A stretch of 64,000 nucleotides of DNA from Nemopilema nomurai (lineage: Eukaryota > Cnidaria > Scyphozoa > Rhizostomeae > Rhizostomatidae): NCBI GenBank assembly GCA_003864495.1, contig ML133502.1, positions 868,001-932,000 of the forward strand. The letters are read 5' to 3'. The notes under the pieces were generated by a model. That model saw only the letters and a list, made by a program, of their open reading frames with translations, had not been told where the DNA came from and made no database searches. Below, piece after piece: positions 42,501-55,100 of the stretch. Position numbers and translations under genes: made by a program. Each line of letters starts with the position of its first letter. Position 1 is the first letter of the stretch.

Positions 42501-45500
42501 AAGTGTTATTTTACTAAATGCATCCTGCAAGAAAGAAAGAGTACAATACCCCGAGGTACAATAACTGTTGAAAAAAGAAACAAAAGACCAGAAAAACTTC
42601 AAAGCCAATTTTGAATTGCAAGAATTGAATCCAACGCCTACAGATGCATACATTTGGCAAGTTTGTTCAGAAAATGGAATCTGATTTATTATGAAAATTT
42701 TATGATAATTGTGGAAAGTAGGAAAAGCTGCAGTACACTTTGACTTGGAAATGCATAAAATCAACTGATAAACATTCATTGACCGGTAAATTGCTTATAA
42801 TTCGAAGGAAAGGCTTTCAAAAGGTATTTAGCTGGCAGGTACGAAAATCGCGTCCGCACAGATTGCTCGATCTGCCAAAAAGCGAATTTCGTTGCGGGTG
42901 AACGGAGAATACGCAATTGAAAATAAATAACAACAACGATTGGTAGAAAAGAAAGCCTTGCATAGCAGGTCCTTATGCCATTACCTAAGTTATCGTTTGT
43001 CTTTAACGACGAGAAGCTGTTTATTCCGCCTGAAGTGAGGTGCTTTGCGAAGCCATAATTCGACTTCAACGGTTCACTAGCTTGCTTGCGCCTTCAACGA
43101 TTTCAGGGCGGATGTAAACAATGAGCTACCTTTGATGAGAACAGGGTCTCTAGTATGATATTGCTAAGAAGTTGAAGCTATAAGCAAGATAAGAGTCGCT
43201 ACTGCGAGTATTAGGACTCAAACTCAACTCACCAAATAGAGATTGCCAGAGGAAGGTCAGATGGCATCTGAGGCAATGAGGCTGGCAATTACTCCGCGAA
43301 CATGCAAGTCATAGTTGGGAGTCGAAGAGCTAATTAAAGCTAGTCATTTGGTCGGTTGGCGGGCTGGTGGTTGTAGTGACTCTTCTAGACACTTGGGCGC
43401 AACAAGTTGAATACAATGTCATGGCCAAAGACATGTATACCCATGCAAATTTTGTAGCTTGATGAATATTTAATGGCGACTAAGAGGATAGGGATGAAAC
43501 AGGAGAGCAGAAGGCAGACAATGTAGTTATGTGGTTAACCAAACAAGGCCACATGCTCGCTTTCTCGAGACTCGGTCACAGGAAATTCCGAATAATTCAT
43601 ATCATCAAAGGCCTGCATTAGATACAACTGTGTCGTAGCTCCCCTACGGCTGCTTAAAGACCTGCCTAATGCATTTCGTCACGGCACGTCCGCCAATAGC
43701 CACTTGGCTATTCCATTTCCGAGATTTGCTCGTAACGATAGCGACGCCGCAATGTTTGGTTGTCACCGCCGTGGCTTAATGAAGCTGCTGTGACGTTTCC
43801 ACCGCGATTGACAATGATATTATCTACGCCGCTAAAGATTTCTCTAAGAAGCGATTGTCAAGCCGATCTCCCTTGCAAGAGATCGTCAATGTATACATTG
43901 AATAATTAACGGAAGTACGAGGAAGTCTATGACAGGAACATCACACCTCTGTCATTTTGTAAACAGAAATCCAATCAGAAGCAAGTAGTGAAGATGGGCC
44001 TATTACTGAAATTATTTGACCTTGGTTACAACAAACGATGGTTGTTTACACGGTGCAAATGTTTCTAGAGAAAAAGACGGTGCCAAATTTTCAAAATTCC
44101 TCCCTGTCCTGGTACTATGTTAAGGAACCATAAGAAGATAACTTCAAGTTAGGCTGTTAATAAAAAACTAAATCAGTTTCAGCTGAGAAAGTGAACGAGA
44201 TATTGGCCTGTAAATTTACATTGCAACATTTCCCTTGCTCCCATGACATTTTTCCCTCCTGCGTATTTAGTATTGAAACCATTCCTTCGTTTTGCTATTA
44301 TTTTGACCATCTCCTCGCTTTTGCCTCCTTTTACCTAAACATATGATGCCGTCACTGCCAAAAATCACCAATAGGTACATGAAACAATAGTTGCATTCAC
44401 ATAAGTCCTGTTTCAGTTTCAAAATGAATCAATTTAGTTCGCCTAGAGATTAGCCTTTTGAACTCTTTGGCTAACGAATTCTTACTGTTTGATTGCAGTA
44501 ATACAACAAAGATTCGTTTTTTGTTTCAGAAACGCAGAATGAAAACTGTAAAACTCTAAATTGCAAGGCAAATAAAACTTTTAGTCAGGAAAAGAAAGGC
44601 ATTCACAATCATTGGTGGCAAAGCACGATTCTCTATTTAAAGGTATCTAAAGGGTTTCACCCACACCATCCTGATATGTGTTTACAAAGTCTGCTCGATT
44701 GAATCAACAGTTTGCAGGATGGCGAGTTTGCTGCATGTTTTGCAAAAGATTGAGGCAACAATTGACGCTTGCTTCACTTCCAATAATCACACTGTCAGTC
44801 TTTCTAGCAGTCCCAGGCAATTGGATGCCAATTGTTGCCTTGTCAACAGAGGCATTGGCACGCACAGTGCTTCCTACGATCGAGTCCATTTCACTCGCTA
44901 AAACTGAGTTGCAGCTACAAATGTGGAAGGAACAGGTTGTTTTTTTATTCACTGCTCAGTTATTCGAAGCGTTCACTGATTTGCTGCTCAGAGAAATTAA
45001 CTGCAATAAACAGATTTACGGTTTCTTGTACGGTTTCTTGCACGGCTTGGTGTTAAGAACGTCAGGACTTTATTTGCTTGCCAAACGTAATAGAAAACGA
45101 AAGTCAAATATTTATTCTTCTAGCTGAAAGATAGGCCCGTGAAAAGGAAATCAGTTCTGCACGGCAGCCTTCCCGTATCGCGTGTCAACAAATGGTTTTC
45201 ACACTAGGGTTAGGCCGCTTGCGAAAAGTGAGCGAGCAACTTACTTCAACCAATTGGTTAGTTCTGTGCCCTTCGCAAAAGTAAACCCAAGAGCGCAAGA
45301 AAAAGAGTCAGAAATAAAATTGCACTTTCTGGAAACGGCTAGGCCATTCAATTTGGAACTGGCCTATTATCTATTAATGCATTTAAAGCTTTGAGAGTGC
45401 TAAGGTAGCATCAACACTTAGCTGTTTGCCAAAAACACACCCAATATGTACTCTTCCTAATGTCTTGTGCAACTAAAATCGACGTGGTTGCTTATCCGAT

Positions 45501-46129
45501 AAAGATTAGGTCATGATAAGTGCCATATGTATAAAGACTGTTTATACTTTCTGGCGATGTCAAGTAATTCAAAACTGACATATTTATTCCACAGTAGTTT
45601 TCCTTGAAGACCAAAATACAGCTTTAAGATTCAGCTGGAGAAGCAAACGGATGAATTTTGACGAAGACTAAGCTTGGATTGAATACTGTGTCAGCCTGAT
45701 TTCGGAGCCTGGGCGTCGCATCACTGCAGGCAAATTTGATTTTCATTCAAAGTTAAACTCCTCCTTGTAACTCCTCCTAGCCTCTTTCTATTAAATAGCT
45801 TTTGAAAAGTTCTTGTGAAGAATCATGCACTGGAGCAGATTTCTCTTCAATACTCTACCGGCACACTGATTTTCAACATCTATTAAATATTCCTTATTAT
45901 TCTTAGGCAAAAGTACTCTTCTTCTCTTTGTATTTCCTGGAATTGGATGCCCTTGATATCGACGGGAAGTTCGTATTATATACAGGAAGATAGGGAATGA
46001 GAGGGGACCGGGTCTGAGGAATGTTTGACCGAGAAATGACAGGTTGGAGTGTCTGGGAAGAACTTTGATGGACTACACTGGCTTCTTATTTTGGCAGATT
46101 TGACATCATACACACCATGATATCCATTG

Positions 46130-46420
46130 ATTTGATATGATTTCCGCTTTTGTGCATCAGAGTCTCTTGATTTCGAATTACATCTTTTGGCATTCAAATC
46201 ACTTTTTGATTGCTAACGATCTTCTTTGATGTCCCTTGATTTGAAATGATCTCCTTTATGTACACTGCCATCTTTTGATATGGAATGAAATTTCTTTCAA
46301 TCCAAAAGACAACATTTCGTTAAAAATCTTTCAATAAAAATAATCTCTTTTGATTCATCTTTCACTAAGAATCATCTCCTTTGATAGAATGATCTCGTTT
46401 GACTTTGGAATGATCGTGAA
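46130..46420. repeat. Degenerate TTTGAT/GAATGATCTCC repeat field
   Basis: CTTTGATNTGAAATGATCTCC-like sentences recur about seven times with irregular spacing of 35-60 bases (for example at 46233, 46270, 46345 and 46382). The copies are diverged, pointing to an old array. Confidence 0.5.
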
Positions 46421-47425
46421 GCAAATCAACAAAGACGAAGGACCGTGATATTGCGCAACCAAAGTGCGACGACTGGTGTACTTCCAATCAGACCCAAGGA
46501 TCGCAATGAGCTCTGACTGTTAACCCACCGACACGTGGGCTTGCCATTGCGTCATAGACTCGCCTGTGACGTCAGCATGATTAGGCACCACAGCTTCATC
46601 ATCCAAACGCGCACAGTATTGTACGATATCACCACAATAACAGCCTGAGATCAGCCGGGTTTCCATGGAGAAACTCAAAATAAAGTAATCATAAAATAAG
46701 GTTGATTGTGGAAAGCGATAAGCCGCTGCTGCCTGCCCACAATGCAAATGGGTCAGGCCAGCTGCACATGACTTGCATCTTTGGCAAAACATTCGGGTTT
46801 CCCTTACCGAGCGGATCTAACTGCGCCATATTCTCAGAAAAGGCACTGTCATTGAGTGAAAAGGGTAAGGTATTGCGAGCTGGGCTTCAAGGTTGTTGAC
46901 AAAGAAACAAGAGAAAGGTTTATAAGCATAGGAGGAAGGGTCTGCCAAAAACATTTCGACAGAGAAAAACGTAGTTTGAGGAAGGATGATAGAGGAAAAA
47001 TGGATGTTTCGACTGTTTTGGCATCAGTATCCCTTCGCAATTTGACACCGCCCCCTCCCCCCTCCGGTATTCAGCGTGGTCTTTTAGTGCCCCTTTGAGA
47101 CTTTGCGTTGTGTATAAAGACGATTGATGAAATTATGGCTGCATTGCAAGGCTAAAGGAAGTATTGTTTTAGCAAACGAGAAATAAAACAATTTCGGCTA
47201 TTAAATAAGTAGGCACATGTTGTTGTATGAATTTCAAAAGATAGCTGACAATTTTCAACATTCTGATGTAGGGGCTGAAGGAGGAAAAACGTGAAACTCG
47301 GATTGGCTAACCGTTAAATTGATGTTTCCTAAATAATCAGGTAGTTCAAAGGCAGATTTGCACCAAAACAAAAATAACACAGCAATCTGTAGGATTAGGG
47401 AGTTAAAGAATTAAGCCAATTAAAT

Positions 47426-47527
47426 ATGCATGGCACGAATCGAAGCCTAACTAGAGGTGTTTGGTCAAGAATTATAGCGAGAGATGCTAAATTGTGGAAC
47501 TCAAGACCGTCGGTCATCGCATTCTGA
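47426..47527 (+). pseudogene. Possible scrap of a non-LTR retrotransposon reverse transcriptase end
   Basis: The plus-strand frame from ATG 47426 reads ...RGVWSRIIARDAKLWNSRPS and stops after 33 codons. The pattern R-x-x-LWNSLP is common near the C-terminus of LINE reverse transcriptases. The next reading frame continues with FDKLEKDFERRK, similar to the residues that usually follow, which would imply a frameshift. The match is short and could be chance. Confidence 0.25.
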
Positions 47528-47579
47528 CTTTGATAAGTTGGAGAAAGATTTTGAAAGACGAAAATGAATAAGGGGGTAA

Positions 47580-48200
47580 GCCAGGTAGTTAGTGTTTCAG
47601 GAAGTAAGTGGTTCAGAGAAAGGCGATTTAGTGTCATAGGCAACAGGATTTCTTACGAAGAATCATAGAGAGTGTGGAAAAATAACCGACCCGAGCGGGA
47701 CTCGAACTCACGACCCCTGACTTTGTACGCCAAGTGCTCAACCGCTGAGCTATCGGGCCATGCTTTTAAGTGATTTAGGAGGTAAGTGGTTCAGGAGTTA
47801 GTTTTCCAGGGGGTAAGTGATTCAAGGAGTAGGTTTGTCTGGGGTAAGTGATTTAGAAGGTAAGTGATTTAGAGAAAAGTGATTAAAGAGGTAAGTGATT
47901 CAGGGGTTAGTTTTTCAGGGGGTAAGTGATTCAAGGAGTAGGTTTGTCTGGGGTAAGTGATTTAGAAGGTAAGTGATTTAGAAGGTAAGTGATTTAGAGA
48001 AAAGTGATAAAAGAGGTAAGTGATTCAGGGGTTAGTTTTTCAGGGAGTAAGTGATTCAAGGAATAGGTTTGTCCGTGATTCAAAGGTTAGTTTTTCAGGG
48101 GTAGGTGACTCAGGGTGTAAGTGATTCAGAGAAAAGTGATTAAAGAGGTAAGTGATTCAGGGGTTAGTTTTTCAGGGGGTAAGTGATTCAAGGAGTAAGA
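47580..48200 (+). repeat. GTAAGTG minisatellite with higher-order units, interrupted by a tRNA-like gene
   Basis: The core GTAAGTGATT(C/T)A recurs about 14 times between 47780 and 48190 and at least once near 47600, left of the tRNA-like gene. Longer units also repeat: TCAAGGAGTAGGTTTGTCTG starts near 47822 and 47933, with variants near 48054 and 48187, giving blocks of roughly 110-130 bases made of 14-16-base subunits. The core equals the consensus 5' splice site GTAAGT on the plus strand. Confidence 0.85.
47687..47759 (-). tRNA. tRNA-like gene, 73 bases, apparent anticodon ACA
   Basis: On the minus strand the acceptor arms GGCCCGA and TCGGGTC pair over seven positions (one G-T). Box A TAGCTCAGCGG and box B GTTCGAGTCC are intact. 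The anticodon stem TTGGC/GTCAG uses two wobble pairs, with loop GTACAAA giving anticodon ACA (Cys codon UGU). The T stem has one A-C mismatch, and there is one extra base between the D and anticodon stems. A run of five T begins within ten bases of the 3' end, fitting Pol III termination. ACA is a very unusual tRNA-Cys anticodon, so this may be a tRNA pseudogene or a SINE progenitor. Confidence 0.7.
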
Positions 48201-49151
48201 AATCAAAGAATATAACATTTTGAGAAGAAGTAACTTTAGACATGAAAATTAATGGGAGAAATTAAGTAGTTATGGTAAACATGATCACAAAGGTAGTTAA
48301 AACGTGAACGTGAACAATCAGAATAGCTAGAAATAGCGGAAATTTTTGAAGTACTTTCGTGCGACACTCCTCAAAGTTTGCAAACGTCGAAAAATAACCA
48401 AAAGCTGACAAAATAAATAGCCAAAATATAAGAGCGTATGACTGGTTATAATTGACAAATCAACGTTACTTAATACCTATCTTTAGAAGAGCCCAAGACG
48501 AACTCTGTCTATAAAGAATGGGATTTTCAATTGAAATATAGAAGGCTCCAAAACACTTAGGTGAAAAGACCTAGCTTGCCAAATTATACGAAAATTGTCG
48601 TCACTGTATGTTTCGGCGCGATCTGGACTCTCCAAGGAGTGTCTGGCGAAAAAGTACTTAAGTATGCATAAAACTGGTTCCGCTATTTCTAGCTATTGTG
48701 AAGTTTTGTACCACAAAGCACCTGTTCACATAGGGAATAATGAAAGGCGGAATTAATTAAAGCAGGAAACAATGTAAAAGAAACGATAACAGGAAGGCAA
48801 GATAGAATGAATGAAGGAACCATTTAATAATTAAAATAACAAATTGGGAAAAACAAATGGAGAAAGACCGCAACGGTGGAATTGAACTACTTTTAAAGGA
48901 ATAAAAAATGAATTTGAAAGGAATTGCATCAATCAAGAGACTTTTTAAGACTAATCTGTAATACTTGCATTCAATTTGAATTGAGATAAGAAATCAAAAA
49001 CCAAGAAAATCAAAGAACAGGTGCAAGTTGGATGTCCAGAGTTTGCTTTTTCACTATGAACAATGTAGACTGTGGTGTAAACGCCAGGCTCTTGAGTCTA
49101 CGACATTTTGTAATCTAACCAGATGAACACGCTCTTATGGCAAAGTTTGAT

Positions 49152-52100
49152 TCATGATAAAACCAATCGGTCTTCAAGTTCCAATCCAGCCGCTGCTGGC
49201 CTCTGGATTCCTTGATTCTGGTCCTTGAGCATGCAGTCCATCTTGCATCTCATGATCTCAGCAAGGTCCTACAACAATTGTCACAATGCAAATGCCGAGA
49301 GAGCACCCCAAACAAACCAATCAATGAAAGGAATCCTTAATAGGGTTGCAGGCTATACAGTGGTCATATATAGGGCTTTGTTTATGACGAAACGAGTCCT
49401 AACATCGACTCATGCAGCGAATTAAATTGCAAAAAGCACTCCAGAATTGCGCAGTTTCTACGTGTGATGGTCTTCAATGAAACCCACCATCAGATTAAGA
49501 GGCATAGCAAAGTTGGGTTGGCACACATCTATATCTGGGCGCAATGATAATTCACCACTCCTTGCTATCCTGCCGTTTACTTAGTGTGCATCGGGGAATC
49601 ACCCATTCATCAAGTGAGAGTTGATTTCTTAGGGTGACCTAACTAAACTTAGTTTCAATTCTCTTTTCTATTCCCGAATAGCTGACTTATTGAGGCAACT
49701 GGAGGAAAGGAGTTCAATGTAAGATTTTATCACTACACTCTATAAAAAGAAGCTCTATAGCTATATGAAGGCCTTCAAAGAATATGGCTCAATACCACCA
49801 ATGTATTAATTTGTTTGAGAGAATGACGACGTTGCTGCTTTGAGGTACCCCCAAACATAGAGGCGCTCTAGTTACAAACAGGCATCCAAAATGTTTTTGC
49901 TTCGGGATAAGCAAGAAGACGCACCTTCCACATCTTCATTTGTTTCATCATTGGCACGTGATTATCACGAACGGATTTCTGCTTCTCCCGAAGCGCCTTT
50001 GAAGAAAAAAGTGGCAACGTCAATTTTTGTCGGATGCGAAAACAACATTAACTAGAAATGGACTGTTTCACCCTGGTGACCATATAACCAAGCAAGCTCC
50101 AGGCATCGTTGTTGTTGTTGTTGCGGTTGTTGTAATTGTTGCTGTTATTGTTTCTGTTGGTGTTGTTGTTGTTGTAGAATGAACATAAATGGGTGTCATA
50201 AATGGACAAATTCACGATGGGCTTCTTAGATGGGATTCTATCAGAGTGTCAAACTACCACAACATAAAAGTACTTTTCCTCAAATTTGCAAACCCGTGCC
50301 TTGTTTTATGTTTTTCAGTTCTTGTTTATGAACATAAAAAAGCAAACCAAAAACAGTGATCTATTGGCAAATATTTTGCTTTATGCTTGTTATGCTGAAG
50401 CCATCTACCGAAAGATTCACCTGCGAATGATTTACCTATATAATGAGAGGCTCTCTGTGGTACAAATTCACATTTTAGAGTCCAAAGTGGTAAACAGCCT
50501 TAAAAAATGACGTCACTCTATTGTCTACCAGTGCCGTGGAAATGATTTTAATATCCATCTCGTCCACTGCAGCATTTGCTTAGCAAAGAATGAATAAGAA
50601 GAGCAGCTTGCTGTTTCAAGCTTTTCAGTTTCGATTTGGTCACAACGATAGTCTGGTCGTCTTTCATAAGCAAAGTGCTCCTTTCGGTTCGACATTCTTT
50701 AATCCGGGCACATTCTTATAGCGTAACGACTCTTTTATTCGCAAGACAATATTTATCTAACTATTATTAAACAAGATTGGTATTTGCTGTGTAATGCCAA
50801 GGCAAAGTTGACCTCTCTAAAGTTGATAACACAGCACTCCAGAAAAAGTAAAACGTTCGACGTTTCTGTTTCATCTATTCACTTGAGCACGCCATCTTTG
50901 TGTAACCAATCATTGGGTACGCAAGTTTCACTGAAAGCTTTCAATACAGGAAAACCCAGTAGCACATTAACAACGGCACAGCCGCCCTTCGCCATCCAAA
51001 GATGGTTTTGGCAATTTATGCTCCCATAACGGATGGATTTACGCGGCACCCGATTAATTCGACACGTCCCTTACCACGTTTGCAGAGAGTGCTATACAAT
51101 TATCAACACTGTTGCTCATAATGTAGTCATTTGTAACACTTTTCGTGATGCCTAGGTCAGTGAGAACTTTAAATTTGAATTCCGCTGATTATTTTGGAAA
51201 ACAGAAGGATTTAAAGAAACCGATGTTTACTGTTTTCCCTTTTAGGTTTTACTGCCATATGGTTCCCAAGCCACATGCTTGCAAAACAGGTAGAATACTT
51301 CAAAACTTCAACTGACTTCTAGGCACATCAAAAAGCAACAGCATTAGTATCCCATCCTTCCCAAAGTAGCCATTCTCAGTGAAAACAGGTCAACTTTGGT
51401 CAGATTTGTTTGGAAGCTCTGTTCATTAACCAAAATCTTGATGGGGTTCCTAAGCAAGGCTGCTGGAAGAAAAGACCAGAACAAAAGAATTTCAATCAAC
51501 CAAACCAACCTTGCCATGATTCTCCTGCTCGTGAATTTTCTGAGTATATTGATCCCTGAAAACAAAAAAGGATTTAGTGGATGTAGCCCTTACATTTTCC
51601 GTAAAAAGCATAACAAATCGGATTACGTAGACCAGATATCGCTTTTTATGTTAGCCTCTTGATAGCTAAGGAGCAGAAAGGAAAAACATATGTCCAGCTC
51701 AGCGAAGTACCCTTAAAGTTGAAACAGGTCAAAAGGTTTCATTTGGATAGAGCAATGCATAAAGTCTAATCGTACTCTTCACCTCCTCTTAAGAAACGCA
51801 GTTTACCATGTTGTAAAGTTTAGGCAAAGCTATTATAGTTAATTGGTTAAACCAAATTATTTCTCTAAGTCTGATCACACTTTCACGGGTAGACCTCCGT
51901 CTTGACACCTAGGACTCGATGCTGTGATGGAAGTCTAGTTAGCAAAAACAAATGACCTCAAAAATGTTGTCCACAGAATTCGACCCTGCAGATGGAAGCC
52001 CAATAGGCACCATGGACAAAATAAAGATATTAAGTTGATGTGAAAAGCACCGCATGAGGTACCAACAAACGCAAATTGGCATTATTGATTGGTGCCTATT

Positions 52101-55100
52101 CTCTTTGTGCTCGCATCTCCCTCACTTGGAGTAGCTGCTCAGCCATCATGTATGCGCCTCGGATTCATATCGGCTCGTGGGAAGGAGGCAGCCAATACAT
52201 TACTCAGAATGATGAATCCCTAACTGTTCAACGTTAGGTATCGATCACAAACAACTGTATACAAAGGTTCACGTACCTTAGAGATTTCTTCGCAGCGCCG
52301 TCAGATGACACATAGGACTTCATTTCATCTGCGATTTTCTTTTGTTGTCCTTCCATGATCTTTAAAAAAGCATGGTCATTATTCATATCAAATCGCAATT
52401 CTGGACTGAATTGCTCAGTTAGCTTTCAAGAAGAGGAGAAATAAAAGCAGGTAAATTAATTCAAAGCTGCATTCAAGGTCTGAATTCGCGAGCAAAAACC
52501 AAAATTTGAAGCAATTGTGTTCATAAATCACAAAGTATGTAAATCATAAAGCACAAAGAATTTGTGTGAGTACCATAGAGATGGTTGGAGCAAATTTGAA
52601 AATGACGGGATAAATATTGCAATTTTACTAGTCCTGAGATTAATTATGACGACAGGTTTGGAAATAAAACAAAATTTAAAAACGAAGACACCCACTTTGA
52701 TCATTGCCTGGATATAATGGTATCTGCTCTCTTCCTGCATGCTTTCTTCGCGGTAGGCCTTAACTTCCTAACATTAAAAATGCTGCACATGACTTAAATG
52801 TTTTTAACAACATAACATAATGAATACCACATCTGTTTGTACAATGTAAGGAGCTCTTATACTAGACATGAGTATCATTAAAGACTTATATACAAATAGC
52901 GAGTGTGTTTAAATTGTCTGACTATTTGAGAGTGCCTCCAATCATAGTAATGAACACGACAGATCCTTTCGGCAACTCATGTCAGATAAGTACTCGCAAA
53001 AGTGGGAACAGATTTCTACAGTGCCGTTTCCCAATGGCATTCGGAATATAGATTTACAATCATGTCCATGTTTTTGACGACACAATCAGATGACGCAATA
53101 CCAACCTGTTCCAGTTTTGACGTGTTGCTCTCCAATCCAGCTACGGTTGAATCATGAGCTGCTTTCAACTCTTCATGTGTAACAGCCAATTCCTTTAAAA
53201 GAAATGAGAAATTCGTCAAACTAAACAATCAACAGGCAATTAAATAGCAAAATCAGTTAGATGGAAATCTTGAGAGAAATAACACCTATGACGTGGGGGA
53301 ATAATGATGCAAAATTTAATGTTTTGGAACAGTGAGAAACACTATGAGGAAAAACAACTCTTCGCCATTAAAGCTGAGGCTATTTACTCCAGCAAGGCTT
53401 GCAGCGAGTGATAACGTTTTATAATGGCTCTAGCAAAGGGTACAGCCAGCGCGTTACTCAATGTCAGAATGCCACTTCTTGTTGTTTACAACAAGAAACA
53501 GTGAGGATCTCGTTCTATAATAGCTATCAGGACTATTTAGATGAAAGACATTTAGGACCAATTAGAGCACGCACCTGGCACTGTTGCCGCAATGGCCTAA
53601 GCTCCTTAATGACCGGCGCCAGGTTGCTTTTCTTCTCCGCAATGGTGTTCGTCAGTTGCACCACCTACGATGCAGCATTCACTTCAATTAAAACTTACGA
53701 ACGAGGTGTTTAAATGCGGGCTTTGGGGCTAAGGTTGACGACATCATAGCAAGATACTTCTTTGATATAGCAAAGGATAAGGTATAAAAATAATTAGCTC
53801 AAGACAACACAACAGATTTTTCCTGCAGTTGCTTTGACATAAATGGGTGGAAATGGGTCGATTGGATTGACTGTTGAATCAAGCATTGTTTCGAACATGT
53901 TTAGGATCTAGCTTTTCAATGCAAGGTAGATTTCTAAATTCGACTCCTTAATGTCCCCAAACTATCTAACGTTTTCTCCATCAAGTTGTTAAACTGACAA
54001 ATTTAGAAGCAATCCACCCACCCTTTTCGAGCCAATAGAGCTAATGCCCTGGTTTCTTAGTATCTTATTCTGTATACGCACATAATACTTTGATAAAAGG
54101 AGCCATAGTTAGAAGCCCTTCAGAACAGCACATATTTTACCTGAGTAACAAAGCAAGGTTAGAATGACACGCAGCACTTTTAAAACAAGGAAGCCACTAA
54201 TGTTTAATCAATAGCGTGCCTTTGAAGATGCTTGCTTTGTTGGTTTAGAATTTGATATGACTCCACGCCATAAAACCTTTTCTATTCAAGCCAAACTAAC
54301 AGCTACTTTTTAAAACAAAGAAAGTCTTCAAAGATTGCAAAATCTTCATGAAAACTTCCGATAACGTGCTGAAAATGGTCCTTACAGCCCAGCAATTATT
54401 CATGATTCAACTGAAATGTTTATACTATGTTATGCCTCTTAACTATTTCTCCAAGGATCATACCATTTGGGAGATTTCTTCCAGCGTTTTGCCCTTCTCT
54501 TCATCCAACTCACTCTTTAGGGTAGACACCTTCTCGAGCTCCTCCTGTGTTTCGTGAAATCCACTCACCCCATGCTTTCCCTCAATGGACGCCTTGAATA
54601 AAAATCAGAAAAATGCCTCATAACAAACATCCAAAAAATTTAAAAAACCTTTAGAATAGATGCACTGTGGAATGATGCAGCATGTGGGGATTTTCATCGT
54701 GGTTTGCTTGTGAAATTGTAGTGTATAGAAGACCTTCACTACTAAGATTTGCTGAAAACAGCCTAAAGAGGCATGCAAATGACAGGTGTTTCATCCAGCA
54801 GCGTCCAATAGGCCATCAAATGACTGCACTTATAAATTTTTTTTAGAAAATCGTAGAAAAGCATCAAAGTTTGCAGTAAAGAAATTGTTAGTACCAACCA
54901 ACAAGGCCTGTGTATGCTGGTCCTTCCCTTTTAGAATGTCCTCAGTTCTGGAAAGCACTCCACTCTCAGCGCGCAACTCGGCAAGCTACATTAGAAGTGA
55001 AATCATTCAAAATACGATCAAAGTCAGTAGGTTGCATTAAAAAAACATAAGTCCTTCAAATACGTTGTGAAAGTGAAAAAAAATTTCAAACGATATATAA

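Larger units (their letters stand above)
34732..49151. other. Intergenic interval, 14.4 kb, between SLC24 and IFT81
   Basis: No protein gene could be assigned. Upstream of SLC24 there is an unassigned minus-strand frame at 34881-35081. Further on come a tRNA-derived SINE at 36301-36545, a degenerate repeat at 46130-46420, a possible retrotransposon scrap at 47426, a tRNA-like gene at 47687-47759 and a minisatellite at 47580-48200. Open frames of 100-150 codons at 40675, 42471-43069 and 44678-45127 show no known domain. The stretches between these hold nothing I can name. Confidence 0.6.

Noticed and set aside
47580..48200. CRISPR-like array
   Set aside because: Repeats are short, degenerate and contiguous without unique spacers, in an intron-rich animal genome; it is a minisatellite.
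53399..53713. 104-codon plus-strand frame
   Set aside because: It is antisense to IFT81 exon 17 (53575-53664) and flanking intron.
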